Source: UBA2199 sp964628035
GTDB taxonomy: Bacteria > Acidobacteriota > Aminicenantia > UBA2199
DNA: 64,000 nt
Direction: 5' to 3'
Assembly (NCBI GenBank): GCA_964628035.1
Contig: CAZVPI010000002.1
Span: 1 to 64,000, forward strand
Shown here: positions 8,187 to 22,060 of the stretch, piece by piece
How the letters are laid out: every line of letters begins with the position of its first letter
Position numbering within the stretch: position 1 is the first letter of the stretch
Program-made: the position numbers and the translations under genes
Notes under the pieces: generated by a model
What the model was told of the DNA's origin: nothing
Seen by the model: the letters and a program-made list of their open reading frames with translations, nothing else
Databases searched by the model: none

Positions 8187-8316
8187 CCCTTGGCGCGAGG
8201 CACTCCGAGAACAGTGCGCCGCGGGCGGCCGGAAGGATCGATCCACCATGAAGGGTGACGCTGCGCGCGTCACGATCGATCGTTCCTGGAGCCGTCGCCC
8301 CCGTGCCGGGAAACCG

Positions 8317-10431
8317 CTATTCCTTCAGCAACCCGCGGCTGCGCAGCAGCGGCTCGATCTTGGGCTCGGCGCCGCGGAAGCGCTTGTAGAGCTCCAGGGC
8401 GTCCTCGCTCCCCAGTTTGGCCAGGATGTTGCGGCGGAAGGACTCGGCCGTGGCGCGGTCGAAGATCCCCTTTTCCCGAAACGCCTCGTAGGCGTCGCAG
8501 TCGAGCACCCCCGACCAGATGTAGCTGTAATAGCCGGCGGCGTAGCCCGAGATCATGTGGTTGAAATAGGGGGTGCGGTAGCGCGGCTCGATGGCCGGGA
8601 TCAGGCCCAGGGCGTTCAGTGCCCCGCGCTCGAAGCTGCGCACGTCGGCGACCGTTTCGTCACGCAGCGTGTGCCAGGCCATGTCCAGTACGGCGGCGGC
8701 CAGGTACTCCACCGTCTCGAACCCCTGGTTGAAAAGGCGGGCGGCGTTCAGCTTCTCGACCAGCTCGCCGGGGATGACCTCGCCGGTCTGGTAATGGCGG
8801 GCGTAGAGCTGGAGCAACTCGGGCTCCAGGGCCCAGTGCTCCATGATCTGCGAGGGCAGCTCGACCGCGTCGCGGGGGGTGCTGCGGCTGCGGAAGGGGC
8901 CGTCGGCGAACAGGGTGTTCAGCGAGTGGCCGAACTCGTGGAAGAAGGTGTTGACCTCGTCGATGCTCAGCAGCGCCGGGTCGCCGCCCACGGGGCGGGT
9001 GAAGTTGCAGGTGATGGTGGAGATGGGGGCCACGCGCTTCCCCTTCTCGTAATAGGCGCGGCGCAGCCCGCCCGACCAGGCTCCGCCGCGCTTGCCGGCA
9101 CGGGGGTGCATGTCGAAGGTGAGCAGGCCGACATGGCGGCCGTCGGCCTCCTTGACTTCGTAGGCCTGGACCTCCGGGTTGTACAGCGGCAGGTTTTCCA
9201 GCCGGACGAAGCGCAGGCCGTACAACTTTTCGCAAAGGGCGAAGATCCCCTGCTTGACGTTCTCCAGCGCGAAATAGGGGCGCAGGGCGGCGTCGTCGAC
9301 GGCGTATTTCTCCTGGCGCAGCTTTTCGGCGTAGTGCCACCAGTCCCAGGAGGCGAGCTGGAACCCGCCCTTCTCGCGGTCGATGATGGCCTGCATCTCG
9401 GCCGCCTCGCCGCGGGACCGCTCCAGCGCCGGCGCCCACAGGCGCTGCAGGAAGGACATGACCGTGGGCACGTTCCTGGCCATGCGCTCCTCCAGGACGA
9501 AATCGGCGTAGGTGGGGTAGCCGAGCAGCCGGGCGCGCTCGGCGCGCAGGGCGGTGATCTTCTTGACGATCTCCTTGTTGTCGTTCTCGTTGCCGCGGTC
9601 GCCGCGCAGGAAATAGGCGCGGTGCAGCCTTTCGCGCAGGTCGCGGCGCGTCGAGTGCTGCAGGAAGGGGGTCAGCGAAGGCACCTGGGTGGTGAAGACC
9701 CACTTGCCTTCCATCTTGAGGGCCTTGGCCGCGTCGGCGCCCATGGCGCGCACGCTCGCCGGCAGGCCGGCCAGGTCCTCCTCCTTCTCCAGGACGATGA
9801 AGGAGGCGTTGGTCTCGGCGAGCAGGTTCTCGCCGAACTTCAGTGACAGCATGGACAATTCGGCGTTCAGCTCGCGCAGCCGCGCCTTGCCGGCCGGGTC
9901 GAGCAGGGCGCCGCTGCGCACGAAGCCCTTGTAGGTGTTCTCCAGCAGGAAGTTCTCCTCGGGGGTCAGCTTCAGCCTGCCGCGCTGGTCGTAGACCGCC
10001 TTGACGCGGGCGAAGAGCTTCTCGTTCAGGCTGATGGCGTCGCGGTGGGCCGTCAGCAGGGGAGAAAGCTCGCGGGCGATGGCCTGCAGCCCGGGGGTGG
10101 TGTCGGCCGCCAGCAGGGTGTAGAAAGGGGCGCTGACGTCGTCCAGGAACATGCCGCTGCGGTCCATGGCCACGATGGTGTTGGCGAAGGTCGGCGCCTT
10201 GCGGCTGTTGGCGATGGCGGCGATCTCGGCCTGCTCGCGCTTCATCCCCTCGCGGAAGGCGGGCAGATAGTGCGCCTCCTGGATCTGGTCGAAGGGGGGG
10301 AATCCGAAGGGGGTGGTGCGCGCCTGGAAGAACGGGTTGTCCTGGGCGGCGTTCTGGGCGACGGCCGGCTGCGGCGCGAACAGCGCCAGGGCCAGAAAGA
10401 TGGCGGTCAGCATGGCGGCGTGTCTTTTCAT
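8317..10431 (-). CDS. Secreted M3 family oligopeptidase (Dcp-like)
   Basis: A 704-aa zinc metallopeptidase. A signal peptide (MKRHAAMLTAIFLALALFAP, cut after AVAQ) is followed by the helical M3 body and the zinc motif HEFGH (FFHEFGHSL). The third ligand is the usual downstream Glu. M3 enzymes such as peptidyl-dipeptidase Dcp cleave oligopeptides. The signal peptide places this one in the periplasm. The start at 10431 was chosen because GAGGAGG lies 7 nt upstream and the signal peptide begins there; the open frame 23 codons further upstream has no such support. Confidence 0.92.
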   Translation of the reverse strand: MKRHAAMLTAIFLALALFAPQPAVAQNAAQDNPFFQARTTPFGFPPFDQIQEAHYLPAFREGMKREQAEIAAIANSRKAPTFANTIVAMDRSGMFLDDVSAPFYTLLAADTTPGLQAIARELSPLLTAHRDAISLNEKLFARVKAVYDQRGRLKLTPEENFLLENTYKGFVRSGALLDPAGKARLRELNAELSMLSLKFGENLLAETNASFIVLEKEEDLAGLPASVRAMGADAAKALKMEGKWVFTTQVPSLTPFLQHSTRRDLRERLHRAYFLRGDRGNENDNKEIVKKITALRAERARLLGYPTYADFVLEERMARNVPTVMSFLQRLWAPALERSRGEAAEMQAIIDREKGGFQLASWDWWHYAEKLRQEKYAVDDAALRPYFALENVKQGIFALCEKLYGLRFVRLENLPLYNPEVQAYEVKEADGRHVGLLTFDMHPRAGKRGGAWSGGLRRAYYEKGKRVAPISTITCNFTRPVGGDPALLSIDEVNTFFHEFGHSLNTLFADGPFRSRSTPRDAVELPSQIMEHWALEPELLQLYARHYQTGEVIPGELVEKLNAARLFNQGFETVEYLAAAVLDMAWHTLRDETVADVRSFERGALNALGLIPAIEPRYRTPYFNHMISGYAAGYYSYIWSGVLDCDAYEAFREKGIFDRATAESFRRNILAKLGSEDALELYKRFRGAEPKIEPLLRSRGLLKE

Positions 10432-10471
10432 GATGCAGGAACCTCCTCGGGCGGAATGGCGGAACGGTTTC

Positions 10472-10500
10472 GTTATAACCGTCCTGCACGCCGAAGTCAA
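10472..10500 (-). promoter_or_regulatory. Promoter of the M3 peptidase
   Basis: On the minus strand TTGACT, 17 bp, TATAAC, about 40 nt upstream of the chosen ATG. Confidence 0.75.
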
Positions 10501-10561
10501 CCCGCGCCTACCCAGGGCCCCTGGATTCTGCTACCATGGGCGAGGAGCGAGGAACAGACGC

Positions 10562-11269
10562 ATGCCCCTTTTCCTTCTCGGAGCGAAAGCCGATTTCCCG
10601 CCAGCGGAGCGGGCCGGACGCCAGGGGCTGCTGGCCGTGGGCGGCGGCCTGGAGCCGCGGCGGCTGCTGCGTGCGTATGCGCAAGGGATCTTCCCCTGGT
10701 ACGAGGAGGGGCAGCCCATCCTGTGGTGGTCGCCCAACCCGCGCTTCGTCATCTTCCCCGCCGAGTTCCACTGCGGCGCTACCTTGAGAAAGGTGCTGCG
10801 CCGGGGCGATTTCTCCTTCTCCTTCGACCGCGCCTTCGCCGAGGTGATCGCCGCCTGCGCGCGGCCGCGTCCCGGCCAGGCTGGAACCTGGATCACCGCG
10901 GACATGTCCGCGGCGTACCTCCGCCTTCATGGACTGGGGTACGCCCACTCGCTCGAGGCCTGGCAGGGAGGCGAGCTGGCCGGCGGCCTCTACGGCGTCT
11001 CGCTGGGCCGCTGCTTCTTCGCCGAATCGATGTTCCATTTCGCGGGCAACGCCTCCAAGGCGGCGCTGGCCGTGCTGGCGCAGACGCTGGCCGGCCTGGG
11101 TTTTTCCCTCATCGACTGCCAGCTGCCGGCCCCGCACCTGGCCGCCTGGGGCGGCCGCGCCCTTCCGCGCCGCCGCTATCTGGAGATCGTGCGCCGGGGA
11201 TTGCGCTTCCGCACGTGCCGGGGCAGCTGGGCCGGGATCGAGCCGGCGCGAGTGGGATGTCCTGAGTGA
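10562..11269 (+). CDS. aat: Leucyl/phenylalanyl-tRNA-protein transferase
   Basis: A 235-aa cytoplasmic enzyme that adds Leu or Phe from aminoacyl-tRNA to proteins with N-terminal Arg or Lys, marking them for ClpS-ClpAP. Family signatures are present: GLLAVGGGLEPRRLLRAYAQ, GIFPWYEEGQPILWWSPNPR, the ESMFH motif and the DCQL segment. Length is normal (E. coli 234). GAGGAGCGAGGAA precedes the ATG. No clpS or clpA is nearby. Downstream lies a B-C repeat block. Confidence 0.95.
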   Translation: MPLFLLGAKADFPPAERAGRQGLLAVGGGLEPRRLLRAYAQGIFPWYEEGQPILWWSPNPRFVIFPAEFHCGATLRKVLRRGDFSFSFDRAFAEVIAACARPRPGQAGTWITADMSAAYLRLHGLGYAHSLEAWQGGELAGGLYGVSLGRCFFAESMFHFAGNASKAALAVLAQTLAGLGFSLIDCQLPAPHLAAWGGRALPRRRYLEIVRRGLRFRTCRGSWAGIEPARVGCPE

Positions 11270-11271
11270 TC

Positions 11272-11299
11272 GGCATACGGCTCACGGCATAGGGCGTAC
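11272..11299 (+). repeat. B array, 4 x 7 bp
   Basis: GGCATAC, GGCTCAC, GGCATAG, GGCGTAC starting 3 bp after the aat stop. Confidence 0.8.
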
Positions 11300-11312
11300 G
11301 GTAAAAACCTGA

Positions 11313-11356
11313 GGGAAGAGAGAGGGAAGAGTGAGGGAAGAGGGAGAGAGGAGGGA
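11313..11356 (+). repeat. C array, 4 x 11 bp
   Basis: GGGAAGAGAGA, GGGAAGAGTGA, GGGAAGAGGGA and one degenerate unit, then GTGGGAAAAGCCCT at 11357-11370. Confidence 0.8.
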
Positions 11357-11378
11357 GTGGGAAAAGCCCTTTCTGAAC

Positions 11379-11422
11379 CTCTTTCTCACTCTGCCTTCCC
11401 TTTGGCTTCCCTCTGTCTTCCC
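11379..11422 (-). repeat. C array, inverted, 4 x 11 bp
   Basis: On the minus strand: GGGAAGACAGA, GGGAAGCCAAA, GGGAAGGCAGA, GTGAGAAAGAG. It is an inverted partner of the C array 22 bp upstream. Confidence 0.8.
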
Positions 11423-11438
11423 TTGCGCCTCTGAAACC

Positions 11439-11466
11439 GTCCGCCGTCTGCCGTGCGCCGCACGCC
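11439..11466 (-). repeat. B array, inverted, 4 x 7 bp
   Basis: On the minus strand: GGCGTGC, GGCGCAC, GGCAGAC, GGCGGAC. With the B array at 11272 it closes a ~195-bp imperfect inverted repeat. Confidence 0.8.
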
Positions 11467-11486
11467 AAGCCCTGCCAAGCTTCTCG

Positions 11487-11515
11487 TTGCCGGCCGGGAG
11501 ATTCTGTGTTATGGT
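11487..11515 (+). promoter_or_regulatory. Promoter of the YprB-like gene
   Basis: TTGCCG, 17 bp, TATGGT, 15 nt before the ATG at 11531. No clear ribosome-binding site. Confidence 0.6.
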
Positions 11516-11530
11516 ACGGCCGCAACCCGG

Positions 11531-12859
11531 ATGAGAAAATTAAACGACCGCTTGCACGATCTCGACAAAAAAAGCATCCAGGAGAAGTGGCGCAAGCTGG
11601 ACGGCGACAACGGCCTCTCGACGCGTGAGAAACTGGACAAGCTCGTGCGCCAGAACCTGAAGCGGCGGGAAGGTCCCGTGGCCAAACCCCCGGCCGAACC
11701 GATCCCTGCCGCGCCGGCGTCGTTCCGCGACGAGCCGGCCGCCCCCGCAGGCGGCGAAGCCTTCCTGATCAAGGACTTCTCCTATTCGCTGGAGGGGCGC
11801 TACGGCAAGGTCCGTCTCGGCGACTGGCTCTCGCTGCGGCCCGGCGCCCTGGAGGTCATCGCCGGCGACGGGCGCTTCGCCGCCGTCGATCCGCGCCGCG
11901 TTGTCTTCTTCGACAGCGAGACGACCGGCCTGGCCGGCGGCACCGGCACCATCCCCTTCATGCTCGGCTTCGGCTGGTTCGCCGGGGAGGCATTCGCGGC
12001 GCGGATCTTCGTCCTGCTGAACCTGGACCGCGAGGCGGAGTTCCTGGAGGCCGTGGGCCGTTTTCTCGAGGAGCAGGACTTCGCGGCCGTCGTGACCTAC
12101 AACGGCAAGGCCTTCGACATGCCCCTGCTCGAGACGCGCTGCATCCTGCAGCGGCGGCGGCCGCCGTTCCAGGACCTGCCGCACCTCGACTTCCTGTTCC
12201 CGGCGCGGACCATCTGGCGCAACACCTTCGATTCGCGCAAGCTGGGCTACCTGGGCGAGATGCTGCTGGGGCTGTCGCGCGAGGACGACGTCGACGGCGC
12301 CGACATCCCCGCCCTCTATTTCAGCTTCCTGCGTAGCCGGGCCTTCTCGCTCCTGGAGCCTGTCGTCGAGCACAACGCCATGGACCTGGTGGGGCTGGCG
12401 GCGGTGGTGCTGCTGGGGGCGCTCTACCTGGACGACCACTCGCTCACCGGCGACGGCGGCGAGATCTTCGGCCTGGGACGGCTCTGCGAGCGGGCCGGGC
12501 TGCTGGAAAGGGCCGAAGAACTGTACAAGGCCGCCCGCGAGTCCAGCTCCCGCGACGACGTGTCCGCCCTGGCCGCGCGGCGCCTGTCCGTGCTGCTGAA
12601 GAAGAAGAGGCTGTACGACGAGGCGCTGGAACTGTGGCAACAGCTCGCCGCCGGCCACGACGCCCGGGCGCAGCGGGAGCTCTCGGTCCATTTCGAGCAC
12701 CGCGAGCGCGACTTCGTCACCGCCCTGCGCTACGTCGAGCAGGCCATCGACGAGGGCGGCCTCACGCCGGCCCGGCAGCGGGAGATGGAGAAGCGCCTGC
12801 AGCGGCTCAGGAAGAAGATCGCCCAGCTGGAAGCCAGCGAAGCGAAGAACGAAAAATGA
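11531..12859 (+). CDS. YprB-like RNase H-fold nuclease with helical C-terminus
   Basis: A 442-aa protein. A basic N-terminus is followed by a YprB-type RNase H-like 3'-5' exonuclease domain at ~115-300. Its DEDD signature starts with FFDSETTGLAGGTGTIPFML and continues with VTYNGKAFDMPLLETR and the late HNAMDLVGLA motif. The final ~100 residues are helical and TPR-like (LCERAGLLERAEELYKAARE). These proteins are predicted single-strand or RNA/DNA 3' exonucleases; the biological role is not established. It has its own promoter. Confidence 0.8.
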   Translation: MRKLNDRLHDLDKKSIQEKWRKLDGDNGLSTREKLDKLVRQNLKRREGPVAKPPAEPIPAAPASFRDEPAAPAGGEAFLIKDFSYSLEGRYGKVRLGDWLSLRPGALEVIAGDGRFAAVDPRRVVFFDSETTGLAGGTGTIPFMLGFGWFAGEAFAARIFVLLNLDREAEFLEAVGRFLEEQDFAAVVTYNGKAFDMPLLETRCILQRRRPPFQDLPHLDFLFPARTIWRNTFDSRKLGYLGEMLLGLSREDDVDGADIPALYFSFLRSRAFSLLEPVVEHNAMDLVGLAAVVLLGALYLDDHSLTGDGGEIFGLGRLCERAGLLERAEELYKAARESSSRDDVSALAARRLSVLLKKKRLYDEALELWQQLAAGHDARAQRELSVHFEHRERDFVTALRYVEQAIDEGGLTPARQREMEKRLQRLRKKIAQLEASEAKNEK

Positions 12860-12871
12860 GGCCCGGCTGAA

Positions 12872-12906
12872 GGCGTACGGCGTACGGCGGACGGCAGACG
12901 GAAGAC
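12872..12906 (+). repeat. B array, 5 x 7 bp
   Basis: GGCGTAC, GGCGTAC, GGCGGAC, GGCAGAC, GGAAGAC, 12 bp after the YprB-like stop. The cleanest B copy in the window. Confidence 0.85.
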
Positions 12907-12918
12907 AAAAGAATTTCC

Positions 12919-12946
12919 GTGACAAGTGACGAGTGACAAGTGACGA
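12919..12946 (+). repeat. A array, 4 x 7 bp
   Basis: GTGACAA, GTGACGA, GTGACAA, GTGACGA, 12 bp after the B array. Confidence 0.9.
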
Positions 12947-12990
12947 GAAAGAAGGGTGCACCCGGGGGCCGGCGGACTAGGGGCTTTTCC

Positions 12991-13018
12991 TAGTCACTCG
13001 TCACTTGTTACTTGTCAT
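12991..13018 (-). repeat. A array, inverted, 4 x 7 bp
   Basis: On the minus strand: ATGACAA, GTAACAA, GTGACGA, GTGACTA, followed by GGAAAAGCCCCT. It starts 12 bp after the dedA stop, in the sense of dedA. Confidence 0.9.
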
Positions 13019-13030
13019 GTAGAACTTTCG

Positions 13031-13678
13031 CTAGTTCTTCTGTCGGCGGTGCCTGAGGAACTCGATGACGGCCGGGATCACCGAGATGATGATGATGGCC
13101 ACGATGACGACGGTGAAGTGGCGGCGCACGAAGGGCAGGTTGCCGAAAAAATAGCCGCCATAGATGAAGAGGGCCACCCAGGCGATGCCGCCGATGACGT
13201 TGTAGCTGACGAAGCGCCAATAGGTCATGCGGCCGATGCCGGCCACGAACGGGGCGAAGGTGCGCACGATGGGGATGAAGCGGGCCAGGATGATGGTGAT
13301 GCCGCCGTATTTTTCGTAAAAGGCGTGGGTGCGGTCCAGGTGCTCCTTCCTCAGGAAGCGAACCTTCTCGCGGCCGAAGATCTTCGGCCCCACGGCGTGG
13401 CCGATCCAGTAGTTGACCGTGTCGCCCAGGATGGCGGCAACGGCGAGGAGCAAAAACAGGAAATGGGGGCGCAGCGGGATGCCGGGCACGGCGGAGAGGG
13501 CGCCGGCGGCGAACAGCAGCGAATCGCCGGGCAGGAAGGGGGTGACCACCAGGCCGGTCTCCAGGAAGATGACCGTGAACAGGATCAGGTAGGTCCAGGC
13601 GTGGTAGGTGGCGATCAGGGCGGTCAGGTGCACGTCGAGGTGCAGGACGAAGTCGATCAGTTTCCCGACAAGTTCCAT
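13031..13678 (-). CDS. dedA: DedA family membrane protein
   Basis: A 215-aa integral membrane protein (E. coli DedA 219 aa). Family motifs are the re-entrant loop FLETGLVVTPFLPGDSLLFA and the second loop FARFIPIVRTFAPFVAG, which carries the functionally important Arg residues. Members recycle undecaprenyl phosphate or support membrane energetics, which would suit a cell exporting polysaccharide and LPS. CCAGGAGAC lies just before the ATG. Monocistronic with a strong promoter. Confidence 0.92.
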   Translation of the reverse strand: MELVGKLIDFVLHLDVHLTALIATYHAWTYLILFTVIFLETGLVVTPFLPGDSLLFAAGALSAVPGIPLRPHFLFLLLAVAAILGDTVNYWIGHAVGPKIFGREKVRFLRKEHLDRTHAFYEKYGGITIILARFIPIVRTFAPFVAGIGRMTYWRFVSYNVIGGIAWVALFIYGGYFFGNLPFVRRHFTVVIVAIIIISVIPAVIEFLRHRRQKN

Positions 13679-13735
13679 GAAGTCTCCTGGGGGATCAACG
13701 GGCCAAGCCCCGGCCCGGCGGCGGCGGGAAACCCC

Positions 13736-13764
13736 ATTGTAGCGGAGCGGCCGCGGGCTGTCAA
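13736..13764 (-). promoter_or_regulatory. Promoter of dedA
   Basis: On the minus strand TTGACA, 17 bp, TACAAT. Leader of about 50 nt. It lies back to back with the ATP synthase promoter 40 bp away. Confidence 0.8.
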
Positions 13765-13802
13765 GGGTACGGGCCGGCGTCCTGATCACAGGAGCGGCGA
13801 GG

Positions 13803-13831
13803 TTGATTTTTCGCCGTTGATATGATACATT
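13803..13831 (+). promoter_or_regulatory. ATP synthase operon promoter, leaderless
   Basis: TTGATT, 17 bp, TACATT. The atpF' ATG at 13838 lies 6 nt after the -10 box. A second TATGAT at 13821 has poor spacing. Confidence 0.6.
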
Positions 13832-13837
13832 CCCTCC

Positions 13838-14251
13838 ATGTTAGAGCTCAATTCATCCTTTTTGTGGATATTTTTTCTCCTTTGGTTTCTTTTTTTCTCC
13901 CTGGAGCGCTTTTTCTTCAGGCCCGTCGGCAGGATCATCGGCGAGCGCGAGGCCAAAGCCGCGGCCGACAACGAACGGCAACGGAGCCTGCTGGCCGAGG
14001 TCGAGGCGCGCACGGGCAGCCTGGAAGAGCGGCTGGGCCTGGCGCGACAGGAGGCCCGGCTGAAGCGCGAAGAGTGGCAGCGGCAGGGCGAGGAGGCCCG
14101 GGCCCGGGTCGTGGCCGAGGCGCGCGAACGCTCGGAGAGGATGATGGCCGACAAGCTCGCCCAGCTGGACCGCGAGATCGTCGCGGCCGAACGGGAGCTG
14201 GCGACCCAGGTCGCTGCCTTCAGCGAGGAGATCCGCCGGGCCTTCCTATGA
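13838..14251 (+). CDS. atpF': ATP synthase Fo subunit b'
   Basis: A 137-aa peripheral-stalk subunit. One N-terminal membrane helix (FLWIFFLLWFLFFSLERFFF) is followed by a long charged coiled coil (REAKAAADNERQRSLLAEVE...). It is the first gene of an atpF'-F-H-A-G-D-C operon and ends in an ATGA overlap with the next gene. Two different b-type subunits suggest a b/b' heterodimer stalk. The start coincides with the predicted transcript start and lacks a clear ribosome-binding site. Confidence 0.85.
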   Translation: MLELNSSFLWIFFLLWFLFFSLERFFFRPVGRIIGEREAKAAADNERQRSLLAEVEARTGSLEERLGLARQEARLKREEWQRQGEEARARVVAEARERSERMMADKLAQLDREIVAAERELATQVAAFSEEIRRAFL

Positions 14252-14901
14252 AGACGAGCCGGCTGCTGCCCCTGATGTTCGCCTCCCTGGCCGCAGGGCT
14301 CTCCGCCGCCTCTGGCTCCGGGGCCGGGGAGGCGGCCCACCATGGCGTCGACTGGCTCGGCGTCCTGGGCAAGGTCCTGAATTCAGCGATCCTTTTCGGC
14401 GGGCTCTTCTTGGCTCTGCGCAAGCCGCTGATCCAGATGCTCACCCAGAAGGGGGCCGGCCTGCGCCAGGAGTTCGCCGAGCGCGAGAGCTCCCTGGCCG
14501 CCACCGAGGAGCGTCTGCGCGGCATCGACCAGCGCTTGCAGCGGGTGGCCGCCGAGATCGAGGGCATCCAGGCCGCCGCCGACGCCGCGGGCCGGGCCGA
14601 GCTTGAGCGCCTGGAGGAGACGGGGCGCCGCGAGGCCGAGCGCATCGTCGCCTTCGGCGAGGAGGAGATCCGCCAGCGCGTCGACGCCGCCGTGCGTTCG
14701 ATCAAGGCGCGCATCGCCGATCTGGCCGTCGCGCGCTTCCGCGAGGACCTGGCCGAAAGCCTGGATGATGCGACCCAGCAGGCGATCCTGGAGCGCAACA
14801 TCGACGCCGCCGGGGAGCTGACGCGGTCGGCGACGGGCATCCCCCATGGGAGCCCGGACGCTCCTGTCGATCCCCGTGGGGGAGCGGATGAAGGAAAGTA
14901 G
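14248..14901 (+). CDS. atpF: ATP synthase Fo subunit b
   Basis: A 217-aa second stalk subunit. An N-terminal signal-like segment (MKTSRLLPLMFASLAAGLSA) is followed by a membrane helix near residues 35-52 (GKVLNSAILFGGLFLALRKP) and a coiled-coil dimerisation region. A cleavable signal ahead of the b-subunit helix also occurs in some other lineages with extended b subunits. It overlaps atpF' by 4 bp and atpH by 14 bp, so translation is coupled. Confidence 0.85.
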   Translation: MKTSRLLPLMFASLAAGLSAASGSGAGEAAHHGVDWLGVLGKVLNSAILFGGLFLALRKPLIQMLTQKGAGLRQEFAERESSLAATEERLRGIDQRLQRVAAEIEGIQAAADAAGRAELERLEETGRREAERIVAFGEEEIRQRVDAAVRSIKARIADLAVARFREDLAESLDDATQQAILERNIDAAGELTRSATGIPHGSPDAPVDPRGGADEGK

Positions 14902-15433
14902 CCTGGTCAGGCGCTATGCCCGCGCCCTGGTACTGGCCGTTGCCGACGAAGCCGAGTTCCGCCGCGTCCAGGCCGACCTGGCGGCCTTCCTCAAGCTGCT
15001 GGCCTCCGACCGCGGGCTGCGCCTGGGCCTGGAAACCGCGCTGGTCTCGGCCGCTGAAAAGAAGCAGGCGCTGGAGATCGCCGCCGCCGGCCTGGGCCTG
15101 GGCGGCAAGACGCTGAAGTTCCTGCAGACGGTGGCCGCGGAGAGCCGCATGGCCCACCTGCAGGCCATCGTGGAGGGGCTTGAGGAGGCCTGGTTCGTCG
15201 CCCACGGCATCGAGAGGGTCGAGGTCGCCTCGGCCGTCGAGCTGTCGCCGCCGCAGCGGCAGCGCCTGCGCCGCAACCTGGAGCAGGCCCTGGGCAGGCC
15301 GGTGGCGATGACGTTCCGCCTCGACCCGGAACTGATCGCCGGGCTGCGCCTGGCCCGCGGCTCGGTGCGCTACGATTTCTCCCTGGCCGGCAGTCTGCAG
15401 AAGCTGCGCCAGGAATTGGCAGGGGACAAGTAA
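14888..15433 (+). CDS. atpH: ATP synthase F1 subunit delta (OSCP)
   Basis: A 181-aa subunit that joins the peripheral stalk to the top of F1. The N-terminal helical bundle (SLVRRYARALVLAVADEAEF) and a C-terminal domain ending RLARGSVRYDFSLAGSLQKL, matching the GG-x-x-I-x-x-G-x-x-x-x-D-x-S signature in a diverged form, support the call. The ATG at 14888 lies inside the end of atpF, with GGGGGAG upstream. Confidence 0.88.
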   Translation: MKESSLVRRYARALVLAVADEAEFRRVQADLAAFLKLLASDRGLRLGLETALVSAAEKKQALEIAAAGLGLGGKTLKFLQTVAAESRMAHLQAIVEGLEEAWFVAHGIERVEVASAVELSPPQRQRLRRNLEQALGRPVAMTFRLDPELIAGLRLARGSVRYDFSLAGSLQKLRQELAGDK

Positions 15434-16953
<1,520 letters not shown>

Positions 16954-16954
<1 letters not shown>

Positions 16955-17829
16955 TGGCCGGCAACCTGATCTTCCTGCGCCGGCGCATCAAGTCGGTGCG
17001 CAACACGCAGAAGCTCACCAAGGCCATGAAGACCGTGGCCGCCGCCAAGCTGCGCCGGGCCACCGGCGACCTGAAGCGTTCGCGGGCCTACCGCGAGAAA
17101 ATCACCGCCCTGCTGGCCGCAGCCGGCCGCTGGGCCGATCCCGCCCGGCTCGCCGGCGAGCCGCTGCTCTCCCCAGGCCAGGGGCAGGCGGCCTTGCTGG
17201 TGGTCGTCGCCGGCGACAAGGGGCTGTGCGGGGCCTTCAACTCCCGCGTCCTGAAGGAAGGCGAGGCGCGGCGCCGCGAGCTGGCCGAGTCGGGGCGCAA
17301 GGTCGACCTGGTCACCGTCGGCGCCAAGGCCGGGCGCTTCTTCGCCAAGAAGGGGCAGCCGCCGCTGCGCGCCTACAACGGCATGATCGGCCGGCTGCGC
17401 CAAGAGGACGCGGCGCAGGTGGCCGCCGACCTGCAGGAACTCTTCCTTTCCGGCGCCTACGAAACGGTCGAGTTCGTTTCCAGCGAGTTCCTCTCGGCCT
17501 CGCAGCAGCGGCTGGCGCGGCGGGAGCTGTTCCCGGTCGCCCTCGGCGCCGCCGCGGCGGGGGAGGAGGAGCCCCCCCTGTTCGAGCCCGGCGCCGTCGA
17601 GCTCGTGCGCGCCCTGCTGCCCCGCCACGTCGTCTCGTCCGTCACCCATGTCCTGCTGCAGTCGGTGGCCGCCGAGCAGATGGCGCGCATGGCGGCCATG
17701 GAACTGGCCACACGCAACGCCAGCGACATGATCCGCCGGCTGACCCTGCAGCTGAACAAGATGCGCCAGGCGGCCATCACCAAGGAGCTGCTGGAGATCA
17801 TCACCGCCACCGAGGCCCTGAGCCAATAG
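16954..17829 (+). CDS. atpG: ATP synthase F1 subunit gamma
   Basis: A 291-aa central rotor shaft. The N-terminal helix (LRRRIKSVRNTQKLTKAMKT) and C-terminal helix (AAITKELLEIITATEAL) are the hallmark coiled-coil pair. The middle domain has GDKGLCGAFN. The ATG is fused to the atpA stop. The longer open frame upstream is a shadow of atpA. Confidence 0.97.
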
Positions 17830-17837
17830 GAGAGAAC

Positions 17838-19270
<1,433 letters not shown>

Positions 19271-19271
<1 letters not shown>

Positions 19272-19690
19272 TGATCCAGCTGGAGGTCCTCACCGCCCGC
19301 GAGGTGGCCCTGCGCGCCGAGATCCAGGACCTGTACATCCCGGCTTATCTGGGAGAGGCCGGCGTGCTCCAGCACCACCTGCCTTATCTCAGCCTGATCA
19401 AGTCCGGCGAGATCTCCTATCTGGACGCGTCGGGCCGGCGCCACTACCTGTACGGCGGCCCGGGCTTCCTGGAGGTGCGGGACGACCGCGTGGCCCTCAT
19501 CCTCGACGGGTTCGTCCGCGGCGAGGACCTGCACGAGGAGGAGCTGCGCGGCCGGCTGCAGGAAACGGAGGCGCGCATCCGTTCCTCCTTCCAGGCCGCC
19601 ATCACCCCCGAGGAGCTGCAGGCCGAGCTGGGGCGGCAGCGTGAGCTGCAAGCCCAGCTCGCCATCTGCCGCAAGATCAAGAAAAACTAG
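19271..19690 (+). CDS. atpC: ATP synthase F1 subunit epsilon
   Basis: A 139-aa subunit with the beta-sandwich N-domain (MIQLEVLTAREVALRAEIQD, then PAYLGEAGVLQHHLPYLSLI) and a helical C-terminus that can inhibit ATPase activity. Last gene of the operon. Neither atpB (a) nor atpE (c) follows or precedes the cluster. Confidence 0.95.
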
Positions 19691-19711
19691 CCGTTCCGTC
19701 GGGCCGTCGCG

Positions 19712-19740
19712 TTGACTTTTTCCCCGAAATCGGCTATAGT
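19712..19740 (+). promoter_or_regulatory. Promoter of hppA
   Basis: TTGACT, 17 bp, TATAGT between atpC and hppA, giving a leader of ~48 nt. hppA therefore has its own promoter despite lying behind the ATP synthase operon. Confidence 0.8.
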
Positions 19741-19794
19741 CCCGTTTTCAGACCTCCTTTCCCGAGAAAATCTCATCCCTTGCGAGGAGTTGGC

Positions 19795-22029
<2,235 letters not shown>

Positions 22030-22060
22030 CGCCTGCCGCCGGGAGCGGAGCGCCTTTGGC

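Noticed and set aside
8248..9846. 532-codon open frame opposite the M3 peptidase
   Set aside because: Lies antisense to the conserved HEFGH peptidase; no start signals or family features.
12872..13018. Possible CRISPR or attachment site at the heptamer arrays
   Set aside because: Units are 7 bp without spacers and there are no cas genes, integrases or tRNA genes.
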